Shown here one piece after another: positions 16,378 through 25,855 of a DNA stretch of 64,000 nt. Within the stretch, counting starts at the first letter, position 1. The number at the start of each line of letters is the position of its first letter. The notes beneath the pieces were generated by a model. It worked only from the letters and a program-made list of their open reading frames with translations, did not search any database and was not told the origin of the DNA. Source of the stretch: Campylobacter sp. (lineage in GTDB: Bacteria > Campylobacterota > Campylobacteria > Campylobacterales > Campylobacteraceae); NCBI RefSeq assembly GCF_019423325.1, contig NZ_JAHZBQ010000003.1:124001-188000 (forward strand), written 5' to 3'. A program made the position numbers and the translations under genes.

Positions 16378-18540
16378 ATGAAATTTATTAAAATTTTAAT
16401 TTTATCCGCGATCTTTAGCTCGCGGATATTTGCGTGCGCTCTGTGCGCCCTATACACGCCCACTGCGCACGTTAGCATCACTCCCGTCGCACAAGACGGC
16501 AAGATCGTGAGTCTGCATTTTTCGTGGCTTTTCTCTCAAAATTTTACCGACGTCATAATGCAGACCTACGATATAAATTCCAATGCCAAGCTTGAAAATA
16601 GCGAGCTTGCCGAGATAACTAAGGCGATGACCGATTATCTAACCCCCAAAAACTATCTTTGCGAAGCGGAATTCTACGATCAAGCGCCAAAAAACGCAAA
16701 GCTCGCGCTTAGCAACCTAGTAGGCACGCAGATCAAGGGAAATTTTAAAAACGCAATAAGCCTCGTCAAAAAGGGCAGACTCGTGTTCGAGTTCGATCAA
16801 AAGGTCGGCTTCGAGCTGCGCAATAACCGCGTTCTTAAAATTTCCATTAACGACGATCAGGGATTTTTCAATTTCAAAATGCTTGACGATAAGCCCATTA
16901 ATCTGGGCGAGGGCTTTGTAGCGAAGCCTAATTCAAATTTAGCCACCACTTTTATAGAATTTAGCGGCGAAAAGCCAAAAATCGCAGATAAAAAACCGCC
17001 AATTTCAAGCGCGCCGAACTCCGATTTAGCGCGGGATGGTCTTGTATCTAGCGAGCAGAGTCTTGTGGACTCAGAGGATAAACTTGCGCAAGGCGAGCAA
17101 ACAAAACCTAATGCCAGCTCGGCGCGCAGATCAAACCAAAGATCCGTCGGCGACATCGTTTCGGAGGCTGCAGCAGAGGCTCAAAAAAACATCGCCGCTT
17201 CGGATACTCTCGCGCAGATTAATAAAACCGCCAAAAAGGACGCGCAGGCAAAAGGTGGCCCCGCAAATTCTGCAGCGTCTGTAGATAAAGACGCGGGTGA
17301 AAATTTGACGGCGATCCGAGACAACTCTTTAAATTCCACGCATTCTACGCAAAATCTAGCGACGCCGCCCATGGAGAGTTCTTTAAATTTAGCGCAAAAT
17401 AGCGCGAGCAAAAACGGCGCCGCATCCGACAGCGACAATATTTCAAGCGAGCCACAAAAAGAGGCTACGCTGGGATTTGTCGCGCAAAAGACGATGGATT
17501 TTATGAAAAGCCTCAAAACGGCGTTTCGCGCAAGCAGCGAGCATGCAAGCGCAAGCACGATCCTATGGGTCTTGGCGCTTTCTTTTATATACGGCTTTTT
17601 CCACGCGGCAGGCCCAGGGCACGCGAAGCTGCTAACGGCGAGCTATTTCCTAGCCCATGGCGGCAGCTACGTCAAAGCCTTCGGATTTGCCCTTAAAATC
17701 GGGCTTCTACACGTCCTGGGAGCGCTCGTTTTAGTAAGCGCGAGCATGTTCGTGCTGCAAAACGTCGCAGGGCTCGTCTCTGCAAACTCCGCCTCGATCA
17801 CCACGAAAATTTCGGCGCTTCTGATCATCGTCATAACGGCGCTCATCATCTACGACAAAGCTCGCCGCATAAGATCGGGCGCCCACCACGATGCGGGCTG
17901 CTCCTGCGCCGCTTGCGCTTCCGTTGCAAACACCGCAGAGACGGACGCGCACTTAAAAAATACGGCGTTTGCAAACGCTAGGGATTCCGCTCACGCAGCG
18001 TCAAAGAGTTATAAATTTTCTAAATTTAATATCCAAAGCGGCGAATCCGCGCAGTATTTGGATGCCAAAAATTTAGGCGCCGCAACGGCAGAGCTAAATT
18101 CGGATTCAAATTTAGCCGCAAATTTAGAGGAAAACTCGTCTAGCCAAAACGAGCAAAAACAGGCTTTAAATTCTGCAAATTTAAAAAACCAAACCTCATC
18201 TCGCTCGCTGCGAAATGGCGCGACTGGCGGCGGCGAGAAAGGGCGAGAGTGGCTTATCGCGCTTGCGGCGGCGCTCGTGCCCTGCCCTGGCACGATCCTT
18301 ATTTTCGTGCTTGCCTTCAGCCTCGGAAGCTTCGCGCTTAGCGTCGCAAGTGCACTTTTCATCGGTTTTGGAATGAGCGTCGTGATATTTCTAGCCGCGC
18401 TTTTCGGCGCGAAGGCAAACGAGCTAAGCTCAAAGCGGCTCGTAAGCCTGAAGCTTTACGTCGAATTTTTGGGGCTTTTCGTGATGTTTGGGCTCGGGAT
18501 TTTTATGTATTTCCTCTCAGACAACCTCAGGGTGCTGTGA
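16378..18540 (+). CDS. DUF1007-NicO fusion, probable zinc/nickel permease
   Basis: A 720-residue fusion. After a signal peptide comes a periplasmic DUF1007 domain (about residues 25-200, starting HVSITPVAQDGKIVSLHF). A Ser/Ala/Asn-rich linker covers about 200-361 (16975-17460). The NicO/RcnA-type membrane domain starts with FHAAGPGHAKLL and resumes with ALVPCPGTILIFVLAFSLG, interrupted by a second low-complexity stretch (17877-18234) that begins with a His/Cys cluster. It directly follows znuA, so it probably takes metal from ZnuA or works in parallel with it; metal specificity is inferred. The linkers are unusually long for the family. Confidence 0.8.
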   Translation: MKFIKILILSAIFSSRIFACALCALYTPTAHVSITPVAQDGKIVSLHFSWLFSQNFTDVIMQTYDINSNAKLENSELAEITKAMTDYLTPKNYLCEAEFYDQAPKNAKLALSNLVGTQIKGNFKNAISLVKKGRLVFEFDQKVGFELRNNRVLKISINDDQGFFNFKMLDDKPINLGEGFVAKPNSNLATTFIEFSGEKPKIADKKPPISSAPNSDLARDGLVSSEQSLVDSEDKLAQGEQTKPNASSARRSNQRSVGDIVSEAAAEAQKNIAASDTLAQINKTAKKDAQAKGGPANSAASVDKDAGENLTAIRDNSLNSTHSTQNLATPPMESSLNLAQNSASKNGAASDSDNISSEPQKEATLGFVAQKTMDFMKSLKTAFRASSEHASASTILWVLALSFIYGFFHAAGPGHAKLLTASYFLAHGGSYVKAFGFALKIGLLHVLGALVLVSASMFVLQNVAGLVSANSASITTKISALLIIVITALIIYDKARRIRSGAHHDAGCSCAACASVANTAETDAHLKNTAFANARDSAHAASKSYKFSKFNIQSGESAQYLDAKNLGAATAELNSDSNLAANLEENSSSQNEQKQALNSANLKNQTSSRSLRNGATGGGEKGREWLIALAAALVPCPGTILIFVLAFSLGSFALSVASALFIGFGMSVVIFLAALFGAKANELSSKRLVSLKLYVEFLGLFVMFGLGIFMYFLSDNLRVL

Positions 18541-18745
18541 TCGCAAAATTTAAACGCAAATTTCAAAGGCGGCTCGCGTGAAATATAAGTTTACGCAATG
18601 CGTTAAATTTTAAATCCGGTGCGAATTGTTTTCAGAATAGTAAGATTTTAAAATTTACGCCGCACGGACTGCATAAATTAAGCTCCGATCTCGACTATTA
18701 ATTATGCGGCGGAATTCGCTCTTTATAAATCACGTTAAATTTTGC

Positions 18746-18751
18746 TACAAT
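18746..18751 (+). promoter_or_regulatory. predicted -10 box (TACAAT)
   Basis: TACAAT in TTTGCTACAATACGG lies 29 bases upstream of the DUF3137 gene start. Confidence 0.4.
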
Positions 18752-18779
18752 ACGGGCGAAATTTTTATCAAGGATAGAT

Positions 18780-19748
18780 ATGTCGCCTTCTTTGCAAGAT
18801 GCTATTTCGCAAACTTCAATCGAGCAAAAAGCGTGCGCTAAAATTTTTAATAGATACCGCTACCTCAGTATAGTCGTCTTTTTTGCGGTCCTGTTCGTAT
18901 TAGTGTATCTAGACGGCGTTGAAACAGACACTCCCTCTATAGAAATTGCCGAATTTTTGGGCGTCTTGATCCTTTTTCCGATCTTTTGGATATTTTTTCT
19001 GCATTGCGCCGGTCAAAAAACCGAAGCGGAAATTCGCTACTATAAATTTTACAAAGAGATATTCGTCCGCGCCGTCATAGACGATATGAACGCCGATTTA
19101 AAATACTATCCCTATACCGGCATGCAAGAAGAGGAATTTCAAAAATTTAGAATTGATAGGAAGTCCGGGATCAAAAGCGAGGATCGGATTACGGGCGCGC
19201 ACTGCGGGATTAAATTTAGCCTCAGCGAGGTACATAGCAATAGCAGGTTTTACATGAAAACGGATAATCCGCTCATAGCGGCGATTATGTTGATCAAAAT
19301 ATTCTACGATAATTATATGGACTTTGACGGCAACGTACTGATCTGCGAGCTCGCGAAAAAAACCTCGGGCAAAACGATAGTGGTAAGCAGGGAGCTAAAC
19401 GCCAAGATCTTCGGCGAAAAAGAGATGATGGACGATTTGGATTTTATGCGCGATTTTCGCGTGTTTGCGGATGACAAAGTAGAAGCGCGCTATTTGCTAA
19501 CGCCCGCGTTTATGGAGCGTCTGCGCGAAATAAATCGCGAAACGAACGGCGAGTTTAGCTTGAGCGCGGTATTTATGGATAAGCGTTTATATCTATTTTT
19601 AAACGGTGCGCCCGATCTTTTTGAAACTACTCTTTTTGATAGGCCTGCTAGCATAGAGCTCGCGCGCGAATACCAAACGCAGATCCGCAAAATTTTAAGC
19701 CTAATCGAGACACTGGGGCCACAAATTAGCAGGACGCATTACGGCTGA
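18780..19748 (+). CDS. DUF3137-family membrane protein
   Basis: A 322-residue protein with two adjacent membrane helices (about 28-45 and 58-78, ending FWIFFLHCAGQKTEAEIR) and a large C-terminal soluble domain. The pattern, including the FYKEIFVRAVI and FDGNVLICELAKKTSGKTIV stretches, matches the DUF3137 family (called galanin in some Campylobacter annotations). The function is unknown. AAGGAT precedes the ATG and it appears to be a single-gene unit. Confidence 0.75.
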   Translation: MSPSLQDAISQTSIEQKACAKIFNRYRYLSIVVFFAVLFVLVYLDGVETDTPSIEIAEFLGVLILFPIFWIFFLHCAGQKTEAEIRYYKFYKEIFVRAVIDDMNADLKYYPYTGMQEEEFQKFRIDRKSGIKSEDRITGAHCGIKFSLSEVHSNSRFYMKTDNPLIAAIMLIKIFYDNYMDFDGNVLICELAKKTSGKTIVVSRELNAKIFGEKEMMDDLDFMRDFRVFADDKVEARYLLTPAFMERLREINRETNGEFSLSAVFMDKRLYLFLNGAPDLFETTLFDRPASIELAREYQTQIRKILSLIETLGPQISRTHYG

Positions 19749-19816
19749 AATTTTGTATCGACTAAATTTAGTCCGGGTGGAATTTTTCGGCGAAGCATAA
19801 TTTCGGCAAAAACGTA

Positions 19817-19892
19817 AAATTTAATCAGCGGCGCAATCTCTCGGTAGTTGCCCTAAATTTAATCAGCAATAAAATCGCTCGGCGGTTGCCCG
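19817..19892. repeat. two-copy 38-bp imperfect tandem repeat
   Basis: AAATTTAATCAGC starts both copies (19817 and 19855) and each ends in CTCGGYRGTTGCCC. Copies differ in the middle by substitutions and small indels. Non-coding. Confidence 0.6.
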
Positions 19893-20293
19893 AAATTTAA
19901 ACGGGCGATACGATTAGAGAGATGAAGCACCCGCTAATAAATTTAAAGCAAAAGCACCCTCCGTGTCTAAAAATTTATAAAATTTGACCGCGTTTCGCAT
20001 CGCAGCCTCTAGCTTTTAGTGCCAAACCTGCATAGCGGCAAAATTTAATCGGCGACGCTTGTAATGATGAAATTTAAAGCAGATCTACAAGGACGAAATT
20101 TAAATTTAAAAGCAAGCTCAGGGCGAGAGTTAAATTTAAAGCGCTCGCGGCGTTTGCAAAAGTCGCACGCCACAACGTACCGCAAGCGCAGGTCTGCGCA
20201 TACTCAAGTTCCGCCAAAATCCTCGCCGCGCGTTCCCGCATCGCCTCATCAAACGCCGTCATAGCTGAAATTGTAAATTTAAATTATAAAGAA

Positions 20294-20324
20294 TTAAAAC
20301 GAGGCGAAATTTAAAATTCCGCCT
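20294..20324 (-). terminator. terminator of the serA operon
   Basis: GAGGCG (20300-20305) and CGCCTC (20319-20324) enclose a partly paired AAATTTAAAATTC centre; on the minus strand the stem is followed by GTTTTAATT. It lies 17 bases after the serA stop. Confidence 0.6.
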
Positions 20325-20340
20325 CCTAAGCGGAAAAGGA

Positions 20341-21918
20341 TTAAAGCGCCGCGTAGCGCACCATTAGGCAGGTTTGAAGCGCCGCCAGTTTATCGAGCGT
20401 GCTTTTTTGCACTTCGGAATCGACCAAAATGACCGCCAAAGCGTCCCCCTCCTTGCCTCTGCCTAGGCGGAAGTCCGCGATATTGATGTTTTCGTCGGCT
20501 AGGATAGTGCTTACGGACTTGATAACGCCCGGCACGTCGGTGTTTTTGAAGATTATCATCTTGCCCTTCGGCTTAAAATCGGTCTTAAATCCGCCGATAT
20601 TTACGATACGCTCCTCGCTGCCGTCAAAGACCGTACCTGCGACGTTTGAGATCGCCTCGTCGGTCATGATTTTTACCGCGATCTCGCTTTTATAGACGCT
20701 GTTTGCAAGCTCGCCGAAGCTCGTCTCGATCCCCTTTTCATCCGCAAGAAATTTAGCATTGACGTAATTTAGCGAATCGCCCAAAGAATCGTGCAGCGCG
20801 CCTACGATGGCAAAAACGAGCATCGATTTTAGATACTGCACCACCTCGCCGCTGCCCTCGATCGTGATCGATTTGATCGGGCCTTTATTGATCTGCGCCG
20901 CAAGATAGGCCATTTTCGAGACCAAATTTATATACGGCTCGATACCGCGCGGCAGATCCTCAAGCTTAAGCGGCAAATTTAAGGCGTTTGGATAGTTCAA
21001 GCCGCGTGCGGCGCTGATCGCCTGCTCCGCGGCTTCCCTGGCGATATTGCTTTGCGATTCGAGCGTATTTGCGCCAAGATGCGGAGTCGCGCTTAAATTT
21101 TCGATATCCAAAAGCTCATGATCGGTCGCAGGCTCTTTGTCGAACACGTCGATGCCGAGATACGCGATCTTGCCGCTGCGTAGATTGTTTGCGAGCGCTT
21201 TTTCATTATACAGCCCGCCTCTGGCGCAGTTTATTAGGCGCACGCCGTCTTTCATCTTCGCTATTTGCGGCTCGCCTACCATATTTATCGTCTCTTGATT
21301 TTTCGGCGTATGGATCGTGATGAAATCGCAAGATAAAATTTCGTCGAAATTTTTCGTATATTTTACTCCGAGCTTCGTGGCCTTTTCGGGCTCAATATAT
21401 GGGTCGTAGGCAATGACGTTCATTCCAAACGCAAGCGCGCGCACCCCCACGCGCGAACCGATATTTCCAAAGCCGATGATGCCGAGGCTCTTTTTATAAA
21501 GCTCGGTGCCGTACCATTTCTCGCGCTTCCAAATTCTATTAATTTTCAGATCGTTGCAGGAATTTACATATTTGCGCGCCGCATTTAGTAGGTGGCACAT
21601 GGTCATTTCGACCGCGGCGATGGTGTTTGCCGTAGGTACGTTCATCAAAATAATGCCGCGCTTGGAGCAGCCGTCGATATCGCAGTTATCCACACCCACG
21701 CCCGCGCGCACGATCGCTTTTAGCTTGGTGCCGGCATTTAGAAATTTCTCATCCACCGCCGTAGAGCTTCTGGTAATCGCAACGTCCGCATCGCCTAAAA
21801 TTCCATATAGCTCGCTCTTGGGCACGCTCGTGGCGTCGATTACTTTAACGTCCGATTCCTGCTTAAGCATATCAAAACCGATTTTGTGGATTGCGTCGCA
21901 GACTATGATAGTTTTCAT
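20341..21918 (-). CDS. serA: D-3-phosphoglycerate dehydrogenase
   Basis: A 525-residue long-form SerA, the NAD-dependent first step of serine synthesis from 3-phosphoglycerate. The catalytic and NAD domains show AIVRAGVGVDNCDID, the Rossmann LGIIGFGNIGSRVG, NCARGG and the catalytic-His region TPHLGANTLESQ. An intervening domain and a C-terminal ACT domain (from about residue 453, IIFKNTDVPGVIKSV) follow, consistent with serine feedback control. It is the last gene of the pheS-to-serA operon. Confidence 0.95.
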   Translation of the reverse strand: MKTIIVCDAIHKIGFDMLKQESDVKVIDATSVPKSELYGILGDADVAITRSSTAVDEKFLNAGTKLKAIVRAGVGVDNCDIDGCSKRGIILMNVPTANTIAAVEMTMCHLLNAARKYVNSCNDLKINRIWKREKWYGTELYKKSLGIIGFGNIGSRVGVRALAFGMNVIAYDPYIEPEKATKLGVKYTKNFDEILSCDFITIHTPKNQETINMVGEPQIAKMKDGVRLINCARGGLYNEKALANNLRSGKIAYLGIDVFDKEPATDHELLDIENLSATPHLGANTLESQSNIAREAAEQAISAARGLNYPNALNLPLKLEDLPRGIEPYINLVSKMAYLAAQINKGPIKSITIEGSGEVVQYLKSMLVFAIVGALHDSLGDSLNYVNAKFLADEKGIETSFGELANSVYKSEIAVKIMTDEAISNVAGTVFDGSEERIVNIGGFKTDFKPKGKMIIFKNTDVPGVIKSVSTILADENINIADFRLGRGKEGDALAVILVDSEVQKSTLDKLAALQTCLMVRYAAL

Positions 21919-21942
21919 TAAATTTAACCTTTAGAAGTGGAT

Positions 21943-21966
21943 CCGCAAGGCGAGGATGCCTTGCGG
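21943..21966 (-). terminator. perfect hairpin between rpsA and serA
   Basis: CCGCAAGGC (21943-21951) and GCCTTGCGG (21958-21966) form a 9-bp stem with a 6-base loop, 8 bases after the rpsA stop. There is no T-run after it, so partial termination or mRNA processing/stability is more likely than a full stop. Confidence 0.5.
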
Positions 21967-21974
21967 AAAGAGTT

Positions 21975-23642
21975 TTATTTATTTAGTTGATCTTTGATCA
22001 GATCCCCTAGGCTTTGCTTCTCATCGTCGTTGCTATTGATCTCATTTAGCGCCTCGCGCTCCTTCTGATGAGCCAGCCTGCGCACGCTTAGGCGGATTCT
22101 ATTTTTCTTCTCATCGATGAAAGCGATCGCAGCCTCGATTTCGTCGCCCACCTTTAGGCTATCTACGCTTACGTTGCCAAGATCTTCCTTGCGGATAAGC
22201 GCGTCGATACCGCCTCCCAGCTCGACAAAAATTCCGAACTCTTTAATATCGCGGATCTTGCCTTTTACGACATCGCCTTGATTGTGGCTCTTGGCAAACT
22301 CGCTAATCGGGCTATCGCCGAGCTCCTTGTGGTTTAGAGAAATTTTTTGAGTATCTTTGTCGATCTTGATGATCTTAACCTCGATCTCGTCGCCTACTTT
22401 GAATAAATTTTTGCACTTCTCGCCGCGATCCCACGAAGCATCTTCGTTATGCAAAAGTCCCTCTACGCCGTCGATCCTTACAAACGCGCCGAAATTTGTA
22501 ATCGTAGTGACGCTACCTTTTAGCACGTCGCCCACTTTATGCTTGGCAACGAACTCGTCAAACGGCTTGGTAAGTAAATTTTTAAGACTTACGCGTAATC
22601 TACGCTCGCTAGGGTTAATCTCTACGACCTCAACGTCAAGCTCCTCGCCCTCGCTGATGAAATCTTTCGGATTTTTGATATTTTTATCCCACGAAATTTC
22701 ACTGATATGCAAAAAGCCCTCGATATCGTTGCCAAGATCGACAAACGCGCCGTAAGGCTCGATATTACTTACTTTTACGCGGATAGTATCGCCTACTTCC
22801 AGGCTATCTTTGATCTCGTTCCAAGGATCTGGCATCGCCTCTTTAATCGAAAGGGAGAGATGCTTTTTATCGTTGTCGTATTTGATAACTTTAACCGGAA
22901 CCTTATCGCCCTCTTTGTAGATCGAGCTTGGATTTACCGGGCCTTTGTATGAAATTTCGCTGTAGTGCACGAGCCCGTCCACACCGCCTACGTCTACGAA
23001 CATACCGTAGGTTGTGATTTTTTTAACGACGCCTTCGATGATGCCCTCAGTAGCGATTACTTTCTCGATCGCCTCTTTGCTTGCTTTGCGATCCTCATCA
23101 AGTAGCTTCTTGCGCGATACTACGATGCTTTGTTCGTCTCTATCAACTTTAATGATCTTTACCTTGAAATTTTTACCGACAGCGCCATTTGGGTTTTTAA
23201 GCGCGCTTTGCGAGCGAGGCATAAAAAATTCCACATCATCTGCGTTAGCACAAACGAAACCGCCCTTATTAAACGATAGAATTTTAACGTCATAAACATT
23301 TTCTGCGTTTTCATCATAGGAGTCGATGAATGCCTTTACTTTTTCCTTCTTTAGAGCCTTTTTATACGATACGACCGGGCGACCGCCTCTGCTTCCGATA
23401 ATAGCGACTTTGATGTCATCTCCTACATTAACCTGCGGGTTTCCTTGCTCATCGCTAACCTCGGCGGCATCTAAAATACCCTCCGACTTCCTGCCTACGT
23501 CTATGAAAACCTCACCGTCCTTAAGGGCGATAACCTTACCTGTGACGACCTCGTCGCGAGACTTGCCGGCGTCATACTCCTCTAACAATGTCGCAAAATC
23601 TTCCTCTGCGTGGTTTTGAACCTTCTCGTTCACCTCAGCCAT
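21975..23642 (-). CDS. rpsA: 30S ribosomal protein S1
   Basis: A 555-residue S1 with six successive S1 RNA-binding motifs (each of the type GDVVKGKIRDIKEFGIFVEL), as in most proteobacteria. It helps recruit mRNA to the 30S subunit. An AAAGGAAG site precedes the ATG. A possible internal promoter lies upstream, and the gene follows ispH in the same order as in C. jejuni. Confidence 0.97.
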   Translation of the reverse strand: MAEVNEKVQNHAEEDFATLLEEYDAGKSRDEVVTGKVIALKDGEVFIDVGRKSEGILDAAEVSDEQGNPQVNVGDDIKVAIIGSRGGRPVVSYKKALKKEKVKAFIDSYDENAENVYDVKILSFNKGGFVCANADDVEFFMPRSQSALKNPNGAVGKNFKVKIIKVDRDEQSIVVSRKKLLDEDRKASKEAIEKVIATEGIIEGVVKKITTYGMFVDVGGVDGLVHYSEISYKGPVNPSSIYKEGDKVPVKVIKYDNDKKHLSLSIKEAMPDPWNEIKDSLEVGDTIRVKVSNIEPYGAFVDLGNDIEGFLHISEISWDKNIKNPKDFISEGEELDVEVVEINPSERRLRVSLKNLLTKPFDEFVAKHKVGDVLKGSVTTITNFGAFVRIDGVEGLLHNEDASWDRGEKCKNLFKVGDEIEVKIIKIDKDTQKISLNHKELGDSPISEFAKSHNQGDVVKGKIRDIKEFGIFVELGGGIDALIRKEDLGNVSVDSLKVGDEIEAAIAFIDEKKNRIRLSVRRLAHQKEREALNEINSNDDEKQSLGDLIKDQLNK

Positions 23643-23693
23643 ATGCTTCCTTTAAATTTATTTGTGCTTTTTTGAAAAGAACTAAAATGTGCG

Positions 23694-23699
23694 ATTTTA
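23694..23699 (-). promoter_or_regulatory. predicted internal -10 box (TAAAAT) for rpsA
   Basis: TAAAAT in TTTAGCTAAAATCGC (minus strand) lies about 50 bases before rpsA, in a 112-base gap after ispH. It would give rpsA its own promoter in the operon. Confidence 0.35.
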
Positions 23700-23754
23700 G
23701 CTAAAATTTGCTTTCGATTTGATAAATTTCTAAGAGTAAATTTGATAAGAGAGT

Positions 23755-24591
23755 TTATAAATTCTGCGTTAAATCTTCTATTCTCGCTACCACTTTTTTG
23801 ATGATCCAATCAGGCGTGCTGGCTCCTGCGGAGATGCCGCAGAGGCTTTTGTTTTCAAACCACGAGCGCTCAAGTTCGCTTTCGTTTTCTATAAGGTAGC
23901 TGTCTTTGCAAAAATTTTGCGAGATTAAAAAAAGCTGCTTGGTGTTGGAGGAATTTTTCCCGCCTACGATTATCATCACATCGGCCTTTTGCGACAGGCT
24001 TTTTACAGCCTCTTGATTTTCCAGCGTCGCATTGCAAATCGTATTAAAAATTCTTAGCTCCCTTGCGCGCTGCATCAAAAAATCCGCGATTTTGGTAAAG
24101 CTTTCTATCTTTTTCGTAGTCTGTGAAACGAGCGCGACGCGCGAGCCAAGCTTGACGTCTTGCAGTTCCTTCGTATCCATGATCACGAATACGCGCGATT
24201 TTGCGTAGGATTTCACACCCTTTACCTCGGGATGATTTTTATCGCCGAAGATCACGATGTCATAGCCCTCCGCGCTCATCTTTTCTACGATCTGCTGCGG
24301 CTTAGTAACGAAGGGGCAGGTAGCATCGATGAGCTCTTTATTTTGCGCCTTTAATCTTTGCAGATCGTCCTTTTGGATGCCGTGGGTGCGGATGATGAGC
24401 TTTTGCTCGTCCTTGATCTCGTTAACGCCCTCTAAGGTTTTGACGCCGAAATTTTGTTTTAAACGGTTAATCTCTTCGGCGTTATGTATCAGTTCGCCGA
24501 TCGTAGCGGCCTCGCCGGCGCTTTCTGCGATCTTGATCGCGCGCTTGACGCCGAAGCAAAAGCCGTAGCTTTTGGCCATCTCAATCTTCAA
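23755..24591 (-). CDS. ispH: 4-hydroxy-3-methylbut-2-enyl diphosphate reductase
   Basis: A 278-residue IspH (LytB), the last step of the MEP isoprenoid pathway, reducing HMBPP to IPP and DMAPP with a [4Fe-4S] cluster. The three cluster cysteines are visible in YGFCFGVKRA (Cys12), DATCPFVTK and NTICNATLENQ. Conserved THGI and EVKG segments are present. The start overlaps the aroA end by 11 bases. Confidence 0.96.
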   Translation of the reverse strand: MKIEMAKSYGFCFGVKRAIKIAESAGEAATIGELIHNAEEINRLKQNFGVKTLEGVNEIKDEQKLIIRTHGIQKDDLQRLKAQNKELIDATCPFVTKPQQIVEKMSAEGYDIVIFGDKNHPEVKGVKSYAKSRVFVIMDTKELQDVKLGSRVALVSQTTKKIESFTKIADFLMQRARELRIFNTICNATLENQEAVKSLSQKADVMIIVGGKNSSNTKQLFLISQNFCKDSYLIENESELERSWFENKSLCGISAGASTPDWIIKKVVARIEDLTQNL

Positions 24592-25855
24592 CGCCGGCTC
24601 CGATCTGTCTTAAAATCGCGGCGAAATTCGGAAACGACGTCGCGATACAATCGCTATCCTCGATGATCATCCCCGATCTTAAACCCAAAATCGCAAAGCT
24701 CATCGCGATGCGGTGATCGCCACACGGCGTGATGATCGCCGCGTTCGCCTCGCCGCCTTCGATCTGCCAGCCGTCCTGCAGCTCGCGCGCCTTAATACCG
24801 CAAGCGCGAAGCCCTTCGCAGGTTACTTTTATGCGGTCGCACTCCTTTACGCGCAGCTCGGCGGCATTTTTAAGCACGCTAGTTCCTTGTGCGCAGGCAA
24901 AAGCGATCGCAAGCGCTGGCGCTTCGTCTATCAGCCACGAGATATTTTCGCTCACCTCTACGGCGTGAAGCGGCGCGTAAGCAACCTCTATATCGCCGAT
25001 CTGCTCGTAAATTTCGCTCGTTTTATTAAATTTAACCTCGGCACCCATACGTTTTAAAATTTCATACGCCTCTATACGGGTTTTGTTTAGCAGCATATTT
25101 TTTAGCACTATGCGCGAGCCCGGGGTTATCGCTGCGGCGACCGCGAAGAAAAACGCCGAGCTGGGATCGTTTGGGATAAAAATTTCAAGCGGTTTAAGCG
25201 GCGAGCTAAGCGGCGCAACTTCGATCGCAAGACCGTTTCGCGAAATTTGCGCGCCCATCGCTTTTAGCATCCGCTCGCTGTGATCGCGGCTAAGCTCGGG
25301 CTCGCTAAATTTACATCCGCTGCCGCGCAGAGCCGCTAAAATCAAAGCGGTCTTTACCTGCGCGGACGCAATCTTACTTGCGTATTCAAAATACCCAAGC
25401 TTTTGCCCGAGCACCGCAATCGGCGCCTTTTCGCCGCCTGCTCGTCCGTAAATTTTAGCGCCTACTTTGCAAAGCGGATCCGCAACGCGCCTCATCGGGC
25501 GCTCGCTTAGATACCGATCGCCGCACAGCACGAAAAATCCCTCCCGCCCCGCCAAAAAGCCCATAAATAGCCGCATAGCGGTGCCAGAGTTGCCGCAATC
25601 AAGCGGGACGTTCGGCTCTTTGATAGCCTTCGGCGGAGTGATTAAAATTTCGCCCTCTACGCGCTGCACGCAAGCGCCCAAAAGCTCCACGATCTTTAGC
25701 GTATTTTGCGTATCCTCGGCGGCTAGATAGTTTGAAATTTTACTCGTCCCCTCCGCTAGCAGCGAAAAGATCGCCGCACGGTGCGAGATCGATTTATCCG
25801 CGGCGATGTTTGAAATCTCCGCCCGCAAAGGGCCCGCTTGCGCAAAAATCCTCAT
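24581..25855 (-). CDS. aroA: 3-phosphoshikimate 1-carboxyvinyltransferase
   Basis: A 424-residue EPSP synthase joining shikimate 3-phosphate and PEP. Conserved motifs include DKSISHRAAIFS near the N-terminus, LDCGNSGTAMRLFMG, LSERPMRRV, and CGDHRIAMSF near the C-terminus. Full family length. It overlaps pheT upstream by 4 bases (ATGA) and ispH downstream by 11 bases, so translation is probably coupled. Confidence 0.96.
   Translation of the reverse strand: MRIFAQAGPLRAEISNIAADKSISHRAAIFSLLAEGTSKISNYLAAEDTQNTLKIVELLGACVQRVEGEILITPPKAIKEPNVPLDCGNSGTAMRLFMGFLAGREGFFVLCGDRYLSERPMRRVADPLCKVGAKIYGRAGGEKAPIAVLGQKLGYFEYASKIASAQVKTALILAALRGSGCKFSEPELSRDHSERMLKAMGAQISRNGLAIEVAPLSSPLKPLEIFIPNDPSSAFFFAVAAAITPGSRIVLKNMLLNKTRIEAYEILKRMGAEVKFNKTSEIYEQIGDIEVAYAPLHAVEVSENISWLIDEAPALAIAFACAQGTSVLKNAAELRVKECDRIKVTCEGLRACGIKARELQDGWQIEGGEANAAIITPCGDHRIAMSFAILGLRSGMIIEDSDCIATSFPNFAAILRQIGAGVED

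Larger units (their letters stand above)
19749..20340. other. intergenic region with a short tandem repeat
   Basis: About 590 bases with no credible gene. It holds a two-copy 38-base repeat and the terminator of the convergent serA operon, both listed separately. Confidence 0.5.

Noticed and set aside
20064..20264. Pair of opposite 62-66-codon frames
   Set aside because: Lys/Asn/Leu repeats from AAATTTAAA words; no start signals.
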